Shown piece by piece: positions 46,202 to 54,928 of a DNA stretch of 64,000 nt. The translations under genes were made by a program, and so were the position numbers. Below the pieces are notes generated by a model that saw only the letters and a list, made by a program, of their open reading frames with translations, ran no database searches and was not told where the DNA came from. Source of the DNA: Sediminibacterium sp. (GTDB taxonomy: Bacteria; Bacteroidota; Bacteroidia; Chitinophagales; Chitinophagaceae); contig JAOASM010000007.1 of NCBI GenBank assembly GCA_030158665.1, positions 151,146 through 215,145 of the forward strand, read 5' to 3'. Numbering within the stretch: the first letter of the stretch is position 1; each line of letters starts with the position of its first letter.

Positions 46202-46777
46202 ATGTTCAATTTAATCTTATTTGGTCCTCCAGGAAGCGGTAAAGGCACACAAAGTGAAAACATTATCGCAGCCTATGGTTTGCAGCACTTGTCTACAGGT
46301 AATTTATTACGTAGTGAGATTGCAGATCAAACGACTTTAGGATTAGAGGCAAAAAGATTAATGGATCAAGGACAATTGGTGCCAGACGAAGTAGTGATAG
46401 GCATGGTAGATAATTTTATGAATGCACATCCAGAAGCAAAAGGATTTTTATTTGACGGATTTCCAAGAACAACGGCACAATGTGTTGCATTAGATGCTTT
46501 GTTGGAAAAGAAATCAAACGAGATCAATGTGGTCCTTGCATTGGAAGTAAGTGAGGAGGAGCTGGTGAAAAGATTATTAGGAAGAGGATTGACTTCTGGA
46601 AGAAGCGATGATACCAACGAAACAATTATCCGTGCTAGAATACAAGAGTATCATGACAAGACAACAGCTGTTGCTACCTATTATAAACAATTTAATAAAG
46701 TTGTTTCTGTAAAAGGAGAAGGCACTGTTGAATCAATCTATGCAGATCTTAAAGCAGAGATTGATAAAAGAATTTAA
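46202..46777 (+). CDS. adk: Adenylate kinase
   Basis: Interconverts ATP + AMP and 2 ADP. It is 191 aa, the short-lid form without the zinc-finger insertion. P-loop LFGPPGSGKGTQ at the N-terminus, LSTGNLLRSEI and KGFLFDGFPRTTAQ (AMP binding) and RLLGRGLTSGRSDDTNETI (lid) are present. ATG start. Its stop codon overlaps that of convergent fabG in TTAA. Confidence 0.97.
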   Translation: MFNLILFGPPGSGKGTQSENIIAAYGLQHLSTGNLLRSEIADQTTLGLEAKRLMDQGQLVPDEVVIGMVDNFMNAHPEAKGFLFDGFPRTTAQCVALDALLEKKSNEINVVLALEVSEEELVKRLLGRGLTSGRSDDTNETIIRARIQEYHDKTTAVATYYKQFNKVVSVKGEGTVESIYADLKAEIDKRI

Positions 46778-47529
46778 ATATTCAAACCGCCGCAAGCACT
46801 AATAACCTGGCCGGTTACATAGCTACTCATATCACTCGCTAAGAACAAAGTGGTGTTGGCAATTTCATCTGCCTTACCAAAACGACCTAAAGGAATTTTA
46901 TCTAAGAAAGCTTTTCCTGCTTCGCCTTCATTTAAATAATGCGTCATATCTGTTTCAATAAATCCAGGCGCAATGGCGTTGCAACGAATATTGCGACTGC
47001 CCACTTCTGCAGCAATGGATTTAGTGAATCCAATAATACCAGCCTTACTAGCCGCATAGCTGCTTTGACCCGCATTGCCACGAATACCAATGATAGAACT
47101 CATGTTGATAATACTTCCGCTACGTGCTTTCATCATTGGACGAATCACTTGCTTGGTCATATTGAATACGCTCTTTAAATTGGTTTCCATCACATCATCC
47201 CATTGTTCTGCTGTCATGCGCAACAACAAATTATCTTTAGAGATACCCGCATTGTTAACGCAGATATCAACAGTACCAAATGTAGCCACTACGTCATTGA
47301 CAAATGTTTCACAAGCAGCAAAGTCACCCGCATTGGCTTGGTATGCTTTTGCTTTAACACCCAATTTTTCTATATCAGCAACTAGCTGGTTGGCCTTATC
47401 TGTACTGCTATCGCTCACATACGTGAAAGCGACATTTGCTCCTTGCTCTGCTAATTTTAATGCGATGGCTGCGCCAATGCCTCTAGCTGCGCCTGTTACG
47501 ATAGCTACTTTTCCTGCTAATAATTTCAT
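46774..47529 (-). CDS. fabG: 3-oxoacyl-[ACP] reductase (SDR)
   Basis: 251 aa. Reduces beta-ketoacyl-ACP with NADPH in fatty acid elongation. Motifs: VTGAARGIGAAIALKLAEQG (cofactor loop), CVNNAGISKDNLLLR, SIINMSSIIGIRGNAGQSSY (catalytic Ser), YAASKAGIIGFTKS (catalytic Tyr/Lys) and IAPGFIETDMT. Its start overlaps the stop of the upstream small membrane protein gene by one base (TAATG), the last gene of the lptB operon. Confidence 0.93.
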   Translation of the reverse strand: MKLLAGKVAIVTGAARGIGAAIALKLAEQGANVAFTYVSDSSTDKANQLVADIEKLGVKAKAYQANAGDFAACETFVNDVVATFGTVDICVNNAGISKDNLLLRMTAEQWDDVMETNLKSVFNMTKQVIRPMMKARSGSIINMSSIIGIRGNAGQSSYAASKAGIIGFTKSIAAEVGSRNIRCNAIAPGFIETDMTHYLNEGEAGKAFLDKIPLGRFGKADEIANTTLFLASDMSSYVTGQVISACGGLNI

Positions 47530-47735
47530 TACTTTCTGTTTTTAATAAACCAATAAGTATGCATGAGTATGATACTAATATTTACAAATATAACAGGATT
47601 ATCCTGTTTTAAAAAACCATAGGCAATCCAAAGCATGCTTCCACACATGTTGGTGATTCTTAATTTCCTTACATCTTGTATTCCAAAGGAACCTACTACA
47701 ACCGCAGTGGCTACCCATCCTAACGCATCAATCAT
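47529..47735 (-). CDS. Small YgjV-like integral membrane protein
   Basis: 68 aa with two hydrophobic stretches (LGWVATAVVVGSFGIQD and NPVIFVNISIILMHTYWFI) and a central VRKLRITNMCGSMLWIAYGF. The pattern of a conserved Asn/Gly helix with Tyr/His in the last TM resembles YgjV-type or half-SWEET proteins. The function is unknown. It lies 13 bp after the second GH3 gene and 1 bp into fabG, so it belongs to the lptB operon. Confidence 0.65.
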   Translation of the reverse strand: MIDALGWVATAVVVGSFGIQDVRKLRITNMCGSMLWIAYGFLKQDNPVIFVNISIILMHTYWFIKNRK

Positions 47736-47748
47736 TTTGTTTTTTTTA

Positions 47749-49263
47749 TTATCCTTCTTGGTGAATCAATTTCAATTCTTCTACAAATTTACGCTCATTG
47801 GAAAGTCTAGGCACTTTGTGTTGTCCTCCTAGTTTACCTTTTCTTTTTAACCACTCGTGAAAACAATCTTTTTTAACAGCAGTGATTTGTGGCAAACTAA
47901 GCGCAATGTCTTTATGTCTTTTAGCTTCATAATCGCTATTCACTGCTTGTAAATTCTGGTCTAATGCAATCGTAAAAGCATGCATGTCTTTTGGTGCTTG
48001 TTCAAATTCTATCAACCACTCGTGTGCCCCGGCACCCTTATCAGACATATAAATAGGTGCTGCTGTGTATTCTTTTATCACCACATTAAATCTGGCACAA
48101 GTTTCGCTAATGGCTTTATCGCTATTGTCTGCAATCAGTTCTTCACCGAATGCATTGATATATTGTTTGAGTCTTCCACTCACTTTAATCCTAAATGGAG
48201 CCAGCGTCACAAATTGAATGGTGTCGCCTACCAGATAACGCCAAAGTCCACCATTGGTGCTAATGACGATCGCATAGTTTTTTCCGAATTCCACTTTGTC
48301 CAATCCAATGGTCATTGGATTTTCTTTTCCATATTCTTCGATCGGCATGAACTCATAAAAAATGCCATGGTCTAAAAAGAGCAACATGCCTTCTTCATTC
48401 AAACGATCTTGAGCAGCAAAAAATCCTTCACTCGCATTGTAGATTTCTAGATAATTACAATCACCACCGATGATCTTTTTAAATTGTTCTCTATAGGGCG
48501 TAAAAGAAACACCGCCATGAATGTACAATTCAAAATCAGGCCAAACTTCTTTGATCGTTGCCTTGCCGGTAATTTCTAAAATCCTTTTTAATAAAACCAA
48601 AGTCCAGGTTGGCACGCCTGCAATAGAAGTGACAGATTCTTGAATGGTGCTTTGGGCGAGCATTTCAATTTTTGATTCCCATTCGTCCATCAATGCAATG
48701 GACAATTCAGGTACCCTTATTAAGCCAGACCACATTGGGGCATTTTGAAGTAGCACTGCGCTGAGGTCACCATATTGAATGTCTTCTTTAATTGGATGCA
48801 CTTGGTGGCTACCTCCAATGACCAATCCTTTTCCAGTCAAAAGATCACTGTCCGGAAAGGCGTGATAATAAATACTGAGCACATCTTTAGAGCCCTGAAA
48901 GTGATTGTCCTCAATGCTTTCTTTGCTCAAAGGGATGAATTTGCTTTTATCACTAGTGGTTCCACTGCTTTTGGCGAACCATTCTACTGGCGTATTCCAT
49001 AAAACAGCAGTTGCTCCCTGCATGATCTCATCTATATAAGGCTTGATGTCTTCGTACGCTTGAATAGGAACCGTTTCCTTGAATTTTCTAATATTGAATA
49101 GCGTTGTAAACTGATACTTTCTTCCAATTTGTGTGTATTGACCATGTGTGATTAGGTCTTGTAACACTTCACGTTGTGCTGCAACCGGATCTTTAACCCA
49201 ATGTTCGATACGCCAATAGCGCAATCTTGCTAATCTAGATAATGCTGGGCTAAAAATCTTCAT
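47749..49263 (-). CDS. GH3 family acyl-adenylate-forming protein (copy 2)
   Basis: 504 aa, same family as the gene at 25.6-27.1 kb. The phosphate loop WFAKSSGTTSDKSKFIPLSK is near residue 95, HGGVSFTPYREQFKKIIGG and YLEIYNASEGFFAAQDRL follow, and YAIVISTNGGLWRYLVGDTI, ISGRLKQYINAFGEELI and the C-terminal WLKRKGKLGGQHKVPRLSN. Here SSGTT is complete, whereas copy 1 reads SSGTS. It follows lptB after 3 bp, so it is probably co-expressed with the LPS exporter; a role in the envelope is possible but only inferred from context. Confidence 0.87.
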   Translation of the reverse strand: MKIFSPALSRLARLRYWRIEHWVKDPVAAQREVLQDLITHGQYTQIGRKYQFTTLFNIRKFKETVPIQAYEDIKPYIDEIMQGATAVLWNTPVEWFAKSSGTTSDKSKFIPLSKESIEDNHFQGSKDVLSIYYHAFPDSDLLTGKGLVIGGSHQVHPIKEDIQYGDLSAVLLQNAPMWSGLIRVPELSIALMDEWESKIEMLAQSTIQESVTSIAGVPTWTLVLLKRILEITGKATIKEVWPDFELYIHGGVSFTPYREQFKKIIGGDCNYLEIYNASEGFFAAQDRLNEEGMLLFLDHGIFYEFMPIEEYGKENPMTIGLDKVEFGKNYAIVISTNGGLWRYLVGDTIQFVTLAPFRIKVSGRLKQYINAFGEELIADNSDKAISETCARFNVVIKEYTAAPIYMSDKGAGAHEWLIEFEQAPKDMHAFTIALDQNLQAVNSDYEAKRHKDIALSLPQITAVKKDCFHEWLKRKGKLGGQHKVPRLSNERKFVEELKLIHQEG

Positions 49264-49266
49264 AGG

Positions 49267-50028
49267 TTATTTTTGTCCCATTTCGATAATCCAATCCTTG
49301 CGTTTTAATTCAAAGTTGGTACCAAGGTATAATCGTCGCACATGTTCGTCTTCTGCTAATTCTTCGGCCGTGCCGTGTTTGAATATTTTTCCTTCAATCA
49401 ACAAGTAGGCACGATCACAAATGGATAAGGTCTCGTTGACATTGTGGTCGGTAATTAAAATGCCAATGTCTTTTAATTTTAATCTAGCTACTACAGACTG
49501 TATATCTTCAACTGCGATAGGATCCACGCCAGCAAAGGGTTCGTCTAATAAAATAAATTTTGGATCTACTGCCAATGCTCTTGCAATCTCAGTTCTTCTT
49601 CTTTCGCCACCACTTAAACTATCTCCGTTATTGTTTCTTACTTTTTGTAAATTAAATTCATCTAAAAGGGTTTCCATTTTATGCAAACGCTCACCCTTTG
49701 TCAATTTGGTCATCTCTAAAATGGCCATGATATTATCTGCAACCGATAATTTTCTAAACACACTTGCTTCTTGCGGTAAATATCCCAAGCCCATTTGTGC
49801 ACGCTTGTACATGGGTAAATGGGTGATATCCTCTTCGTTTAAAAATACACGGCCCTCGTCTGGTGCAATCAATCCAACTACCATATAAAAAGTGGTTGTT
49901 TTGCCGGCACCGTTGGGTCCTAATAGTCCAACAATTTCCCCTTGTGTTACAGATACGCTTACCTGGTCAACAACCTTACGGCCCTTGTATTGTTTGATCA
50001 GCTTATCGGTATGTATCGTTAGTATCAC
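49267..50028 (-). CDS. lptB: LPS export ABC transporter ATPase LptB
   Basis: 253 aa cytoplasmic ATPase driving lipopolysaccharide transport to the outer membrane. Walker [20 protein letters not shown], signature [15 protein letters not shown], Walker [20 protein letters not shown] and the switch His in [13 protein letters not shown] are all intact, and [14 protein letters not shown] is typical of LptB. The start is GTG; no ATG is available nearby. It leads the operon lptB-GH3-ygjV-like-fabG and diverges from metF, with an operator-like repeat in between. Confidence 0.95.
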   Translation of the reverse strand: MILTIHTDKLIKQYKGRKVVDQVSVSVTQGEIVGLLGPNGAGKTTTFYMVVGLIAPDEGRVFLNEEDITHLPMYKRAQMGLGYLPQEASVFRKLSVADNIMAILEMTKLTKGERLHKMETLLDEFNLQKVRNNNGDSLSGGERRRTEIARALAVDPKFILLDEPFAGVDPIAVEDIQSVVARLKLKDIGILITDHNVNETLSICDRAYLLIEGKIFKHGTAEELAEDEHVRRLYLGTNFELKRKDWIIEMGQK

Positions 50029-50042
50029 GGTAATTATTTGTA

Positions 50043-50050
50043 CAAAAATA
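50043..50050 (-). promoter_or_regulatory. -7 box (TATTTTTG) of lptB
   Basis: Exact TAnnTTTG match on the minus strand, 14 nt before the GTG start. Confidence 0.55.
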
Positions 50051-50063
50051 AGGGTAAAAAGAC

Positions 50064-50083
50064 TATTTGAACCTAGTCAAATA
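50064..50083. promoter_or_regulatory. Operator-like inverted repeat between lptB and metF
   Basis: Perfect 7 bp arms (TATTTGA and TCAAATA) around a 6 bp spacer, centred between the two -7 boxes. The left arm also supplies a TTTG (50066-50069) placed 22 nt before the metF -7 box and so could be its -33 element. Dual use as operator and promoter is inferred. Confidence 0.45.
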
Positions 50084-50091
50084 ATATTAAC

Positions 50092-50099
50092 TATTTTTG
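50092..50099 (+). promoter_or_regulatory. -7 box (TATTTTTG) of metF
   Basis: Exact TAnnTTTG match ending 6 nt before the metF ATG. Confidence 0.6.
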
Positions 50100-50105
50100 T
50101 ACTCT

Positions 50106-51059
50106 ATGCACGTAACAGAACATTTAGCGAAAGCAAAAGACACATTGGTCTCTTTTGAGATCCTGCCACCATTAAAGGGCAAAACAATTACTTCTATTTA
50201 TGACCACTTGGATCCTTTAATGGAGTTTAAGCCTTCATGGATTAACGTGACCTATCACAGAAGCGAAACGATGTTTAAGAAAAAAACAGATGGCACATTT
50301 GAAAAAGTAGATGTGCGTAAGCGACCAGGTACGGTTGGGATTTGTGCTGCCATCATGAACCATTATAATATTGACGCAGTACCACATATTATTTGTGGTG
50401 GTTTCACTAAAAGAGAAACAGAAGATGCATTAATTGATTTGCAGTTCTTAGGAATAGACAATGCTTTAATTTTAAGAGGAGATGCGGCTAAGAATGAGGC
50501 CAGCTTTGAGCCAGAGCCGGGTGGTAATAGATATGCCATTGATTTATTGAAGCAAGTAGGACAATTGAATCAGGGTATTTATTTAGATGAAGATATTTTA
50601 AATGGAGGCAAAACTAATTTTTGTATGGGTGTTGCTGGGTATCCAGAAAAACATTTTGAGTCGCCTAATTTTGAGATTGATTTATTAAAAACAAAAGAGA
50701 AAGTAGATGCTGGTGCAGACTATATCATGACACAAATGTTTTTCAACAACCAAAAGTTTTTGGACTATGTTCAAGCATGTCGCGATATGGGAATTACAGT
50801 GCCCATTATTCCAGGATTAAAGCCGATCACCAATAAGAAGCAATTGACCATTTTACCAAGAATCTTCCATGTAGACATCCCAACAGATTTATCCAATGCC
50901 ATTAACAAATGCAAGACGGATGCGGAATGTGAGCAAGTGGGAACAGAATGGCTAATCCAACAAAGCAAGGAATTAAAAGCAGCGGGCGTACCTGTTTTAC
51001 ACTATTACACTTTGGGTAAGCCAAAGGTGATTAGGGATGTTGTTTCGGCTGTGTTTTAG
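50106..51059 (+). CDS. metF: Methylenetetrahydrofolate reductase
   Basis: 317 aa, the usual bacterial length. FAD enzyme reducing 5,10-methylene-THF to 5-methyl-THF for methionine synthesis. SFEILPPLKGKTITSIYDHL, WINVTYHRSE, the FAD region NALILRGDAAKNEASFEPEP, GVAGYPEKHFESPN and GADYIMTQMFFNNQKFLDYV are typical. The open frame begins at 50097 with TTG, but ATG at 50106 follows the -7 box. The gene ends 29 bp into the convergent TlpA gene. Confidence 0.95.
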   Translation: MHVTEHLAKAKDTLVSFEILPPLKGKTITSIYDHLDPLMEFKPSWINVTYHRSETMFKKKTDGTFEKVDVRKRPGTVGICAAIMNHYNIDAVPHIICGGFTKRETEDALIDLQFLGIDNALILRGDAAKNEASFEPEPGGNRYAIDLLKQVGQLNQGIYLDEDILNGGKTNFCMGVAGYPEKHFESPNFEIDLLKTKEKVDAGADYIMTQMFFNNQKFLDYVQACRDMGITVPIIPGLKPITNKKQLTILPRIFHVDIPTDLSNAINKCKTDAECEQVGTEWLIQQSKELKAAGVPVLHYYTLGKPKVIRDVVSAVF

Positions 51060-52524
51060 TGACTGATTGAAGGAAATCATGGAACTGATCTACTGTTAAA
51101 TTTTTAGCAATTATTTTTTTGTCCTTATCTAACAAATAAAAAGTAGGTGTTTTAAACACATCGTACAACTGTCGGATAGTAGTGGCTTTGCCTGCGTTGA
51201 TCTCTGCATTCAGTGCAGCTTCTGTTTGGTATACATGTGACCATCCAGCATCAAAATGTTGATCGGTTACAAATTGTTTCCATGCTGCCAATTCTTTAAA
51301 ATTGGTATTTACACCAATCACTTGAACGCCCAAATGCTTCCAGCTTTTCGTATAAAAAGAATCCACTCTTGGCATCTCCACTTTACAATGTCCACAAGTT
51401 GGATCCCAAAATGCGATGAATGTAAATTTTGCGGGTTGATTGTATAGTGAAAAGGATTGATTGTCTATTGTGTTTAAAACCAATGCAGGAGCGGGATTGC
51501 CAATTAAGTTGGCCATGATACTATAAGCACGTTCTGTAATTGCTTTCTTAGATTCATTGTTTAACAAGACCGTATCACCCTTGCTAAAAAAGTTTTGAAA
51601 CAGGTGTAGAAAAACTTTATCCTGTCCCATAAATTCAGGACTGATGTATTTATTGGTAAACTTAAAAAGTAAAAACGGATAAATTTCTTTTCCAGTTTTG
51701 GCCACGGTTAACATGTATTGCACTTCTTCGATAATCGAATCAGGTTCGCGTGATACATAATTTTTAAAATACTCATCTAGCTTAGCCTCAAAGAAAGGCG
51801 TTCTAAGTAAACGATTGTCATTGAAAACGACATTGTCCCAAAAATGATTTTTAACATAATAAAAGGGGTAAGTGGAATCCGCTTTGCCATTGACTATTGG
51901 GATTGCTGGTGCTTCTGGTCTTTGCAATACATCTAAGAAAAAACGCATCATTGACTTAGGAGTAGAGGTGATGATTTTTTGACGCTCTTGCTTAAAGCTG
52001 GAGTCTAATTTTTTTAATGATTGTAAAATAATGGTAGAATCATTTGCTGTTTTAGCATTGGCATAAGCCTGCTCCAATTGGTTTCTTTGAGTACCAAGTT
52101 GGTTCATGGTTTTGGAATAGCTGCTAAAAATATCATTTTCTCTTGATCCAATTATTTTAAAGTCTGCCAAATTCAGTGTGTCTGCAATTATTTTAAATTG
52201 TTGACCCTCGTCTACTAAAAATTCAAAAAGAATACTGTACTTGGGAGATACCACAAAGTAGATGCCTGGTGTTAGCTTTGCTTTTCCTTTAAAATAACCA
52301 GTGCTTGCCTCGTTTAAGATAGTAGAATCAGCCAATACACGACTTTGCCCATAATTGGTTCCAAGGTAAACTTTTGTGTTTTTATAAGGCTTAAGCGTGA
52401 TTTCAATATGGTGGCCCTCTGGCTTATTGCTAGCAGGTATTTTTTTTACAACCTGAGCGTTGGCATAGGGAGTAGACAAAAGGATCAAACCAAAACTGCA
52501 TAAAGCAACTATTTTCTGCAACAT
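51031..52524 (-). CDS. TlpA-type thioredoxin-like protein with long N-terminal extension
   Basis: 497 aa with a signal peptide (MLQKIVALCSFGLILLSTPY, cleavage near NAQ). The N-terminal part (about 30-330) is a beta-sandwich plus helical extension of the DUF4369/DUF5106 sort common in Bacteroidota. The C-terminal thioredoxin fold has FIAFWDPTCGHCKVEMPRV with the redox CGHC at 377-380 and cis-Pro in FKTPTFYLLDK. It is exported and probably reduces disulfides. It overlaps metF by 29 bp at the 3' end. Confidence 0.86.
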   Translation of the reverse strand: MLQKIVALCSFGLILLSTPYANAQVVKKIPASNKPEGHHIEITLKPYKNTKVYLGTNYGQSRVLADSTILNEASTGYFKGKAKLTPGIYFVVSPKYSILFEFLVDEGQQFKIIADTLNLADFKIIGSRENDIFSSYSKTMNQLGTQRNQLEQAYANAKTANDSTIILQSLKKLDSSFKQERQKIITSTPKSMMRFFLDVLQRPEAPAIPIVNGKADSTYPFYYVKNHFWDNVVFNDNRLLRTPFFEAKLDEYFKNYVSREPDSIIEEVQYMLTVAKTGKEIYPFLLFKFTNKYISPEFMGQDKVFLHLFQNFFSKGDTVLLNNESKKAITERAYSIMANLIGNPAPALVLNTIDNQSFSLYNQPAKFTFIAFWDPTCGHCKVEMPRVDSFYTKSWKHLGVQVIGVNTNFKELAAWKQFVTDQHFDAGWSHVYQTEAALNAEINAGKATTIRQLYDVFKTPTFYLLDKDKKIIAKNLTVDQFHDFLQSVTKTQPKQHP

Positions 52525-52630
52525 ATAAAAAAGCGTTTAGGGACAAATTAAGTACGTAAAAGTAAAAAATAAAAAACAGATTTGGGTTTAATTTAAATGG
52601 GCGGAATGGTATAATCTAGTAGCTGGATTG

Positions 52631-52638
52631 TACCTTTG
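52631..52638 (+). promoter_or_regulatory. -7 box (TACCTTTG) of rlmD-rhomboid genes
   Basis: Exact TAnnTTTG match ending 5 nt before the GTG start at 52644. Confidence 0.6.
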
Positions 52639-52643
52639 TTTAC

Positions 52644-54080
52644 GTGAGAAAGTCAAAACCAGTAATTATTTTAGAAAAGGTCCTTATAGAGGACTACGCC
52701 GCGGAAGGTAAGTCGTTGGCAAGAGTGGATGGAAAAGTGATTTTTGTTGAAGGCGCAGTGCCGGGCGATGTGGTAGATATCCAGTTGCAAAAAAACAAAA
52801 CAGACTGGGCAGAAGGCTTTGCAAAAAAGTTTCATAGCTATTCTGAAAACAGGGTTAAACCATTTTGTAGTCATTTTGGTGTTTGTGGTGGATGTCAATG
52901 GCAGATGCTACCTTACGCACAACAGCTTATCTATAAGCAACAACAAGTAGTAGATAATTTAACTAGAATTGCTAAAATTCCTTTGCCACCTATTCCTGCT
53001 ATCTTGGGTGCGAAGCAAACCGAGGGGTATCGCAATAAGGTGGAATATACTTTTGCAACAGAAATTTATATGTCTTTCGACGCATTTAGAGCCATGAAGG
53101 CTTCGGGAGAAGAACCCGTTAAAAGCCCTGGTGATGGCGGTTTTCATGCAAGAGGATTTTTTGAAAAAATTGTTCCTATAGATACTTGTTATTTACAAGA
53201 AGAGCCAACGAATTTAATGCGAAAGGCAGTGGTGCAGTTTGCATTAGTCAACAAGATGCCATTTTACAATATCAAACAGCATCAGGGTTGGTTAAGAAAT
53301 ATGTTTGTTAGAAATTCAACCAAAGGTGAATGGATGATCAATTTGATCCTTGGTTATGAAGATGCGGAAAAAAGAAAAGCATTATTAGATTCCTTATTAA
53401 AGCAGTTTCCTCAAATCACTACCCTATTGTATACCATCAATACCAAGCGCAATGATAGTATGCAAGATTTAGAGCCGCAAGTCTATTATGGAAACGGGTA
53501 CATTACTGAAAGGTTAGAAAAGTTTGAATTCAAGATCAGTCCAAAATCCTTTTTTCAAACCAATTCAAAACAAGCCGAAGTGTTGTATCAGGTAACCAGA
53601 GACTTTGCCGAACTAACGGGAAAGGAAGTGGTATATGATTTATATTGTGGTACAGGAAGTATCGGTATTTTTTGTAGCGAACAAGCTAAAAAAATTATTG
53701 GTGTAGAGTTTGTGGCTGACGCTATTGAGGATGCCAAGTTAAATGCTTCTTTGAATGGCTTAACTGAAACTGCATTTTTTGCAGGAGATGTCATCAAGGT
53801 TTGTGACGATGCTTTTTTTGAAACACATGGTAAGCCCGATGTCATTATAACTGATCCGCCAAGAGCGGGCATGCACGAAAAGTTAGTGCAGAAGTTATTA
53901 GAGATGGAAGCGCCAACCATTGTGTATGTAAGTTGTAATCCAGCGACACAAGCAAGAGATTTAGCTTTGTTACACGCTAAATATACGGTCACTAAGATCC
54001 AGCCAGTAGATATGTTTCCACACACTTTGCATATAGAGAATGTGGTACAATTAAAAAGAACAGATTTATTAAACGCATAA
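52644..54080 (+). CDS. rlmD: 23S rRNA (uracil-C5)-methyltransferase RlmD
   Basis: 478 aa. N-terminal TRAM domain (EKVLIEDYAAEGKSLARVDG); Fe-S cysteines in CSHFGVCGGCQWQ. SAM-dependent catalytic domain with VVYDLYCGTGSIGIFCSEQA, ITDPPRAGMHEKLV and IVYVSCNPATQARDLALL, where the catalytic Cys of VSCNP forms the covalent bond to C6 of the uracil. It methylates U1939 of 23S rRNA (the exact position is inferred from the family; other RumA-type members differ). GTG start 5 nt after the -7 box. First of a run with the rhomboid genes (3 bp gap). Confidence 0.9.
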   Translation: MRKSKPVIILEKVLIEDYAAEGKSLARVDGKVIFVEGAVPGDVVDIQLQKNKTDWAEGFAKKFHSYSENRVKPFCSHFGVCGGCQWQMLPYAQQLIYKQQQVVDNLTRIAKIPLPPIPAILGAKQTEGYRNKVEYTFATEIYMSFDAFRAMKASGEEPVKSPGDGGFHARGFFEKIVPIDTCYLQEEPTNLMRKAVVQFALVNKMPFYNIKQHQGWLRNMFVRNSTKGEWMINLILGYEDAEKRKALLDSLLKQFPQITTLLYTINTKRNDSMQDLEPQVYYGNGYITERLEKFEFKISPKSFFQTNSKQAEVLYQVTRDFAELTGKEVVYDLYCGTGSIGIFCSEQAKKIIGVEFVADAIEDAKLNASLNGLTETAFFAGDVIKVCDDAFFETHGKPDVIITDPPRAGMHEKLVQKLLEMEAPTIVYVSCNPATQARDLALLHAKYTVTKIQPVDMFPHTLHIENVVQLKRTDLLNA

Positions 54081-54083
54081 TTT

Positions 54084-54920
54084 ATGAGAGAATTTAGGCC
54101 CACAAGATTTGAGATTTTACCAACGATCATTAAAAACTTAATCATCATTAATGCTTTAATGTTCTTAGCGCAAAATACTTTTGCGGGACCAACTAGCTCC
54201 TTTTCGGTAGAAGATTATTTTGCATTGCATGCATGGCAAAGTAGTTTATTTAGACCATGGCAGATGATTACTCATATGTTTTTACACGGGGACTTTGGAC
54301 ATATATTGGGTAATATGTTTGCGCTATGGATGTTCGGATCTATTTTAGAAAATGTTTGGGGTCCAAAGCGCTTTTTATTATTTTATATTTTGTGTGGTGT
54401 TGGCGCTTCGGTGATACACTTACTCATCCTTTCATACGAGTTTGTACCGATGGCGGCAGATCTAATGCAGCTAAGTCAAATGAGTGTATCGGGTTCGCCC
54501 GCATTCAATGATGCGGTTATGGCTTATGCAAAAGCACATCATATTCAGCTTACAAGAATTTTGAGCGAGAACAATGTAAGCCTTGCCACACCGGGTATTC
54601 GTACCGAGATCATGGAGCTATTGACAACTTATTATAATAAGACGATCAATACAGCTACCTTGGGCGCAAGTGGTGCAGTGTTTGGAATATTGATGGCCTT
54701 TGTGTATTTGTTTCCCAACACCTATATCTATATTTATTTTCTATTTCCAATCAAGGCCAAGTGGTTGGGTCTATTGTATTTTTCATATGAATTATTTTTT
54801 GCAGTGCGCAATACAGCAGGAGACAATGTAGCAAGATGGGCGCATGTGGGAGGGGCTATCGTGGGATTTGTATTGGTATATCTTTGGTCTAGGAAAGAAC
54901 GCAATAGCAGGTGGAATTAA
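54084..54920 (+). CDS. Rhomboid-family intramembrane serine protease
   Basis: 278 aa, about six TM helices. Typical N-terminal region FRPWQMITHMFLHGDFGHIL (His68) with GNMFALWMFG (Asn76); the catalytic Ser196 is in ATLGASGAVFGI, and the catalytic His254 is in ARWAHVGGAIVGF. These are the dyad and oxyanion residues of active rhomboids. A non-membrane insert of about 75 residues (121-190) separates two of the helices, longer than usual. It cleaves TM substrates; those are unknown. It lies 3 bp after rlmD and 8 bp before a second rhomboid-like gene. Confidence 0.92.
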   Translation: MREFRPTRFEILPTIIKNLIIINALMFLAQNTFAGPTSSFSVEDYFALHAWQSSLFRPWQMITHMFLHGDFGHILGNMFALWMFGSILENVWGPKRFLLFYILCGVGASVIHLLILSYEFVPMAADLMQLSQMSVSGSPAFNDAVMAYAKAHHIQLTRILSENNVSLATPGIRTEIMELLTTYYNKTINTATLGASGAVFGILMAFVYLFPNTYIYIYFLFPIKAKWLGLLYFSYELFFAVRNTAGDNVARWAHVGGAIVGFVLVYLWSRKERNSRWN

Positions 54921-54928
54921 ATTATAAA

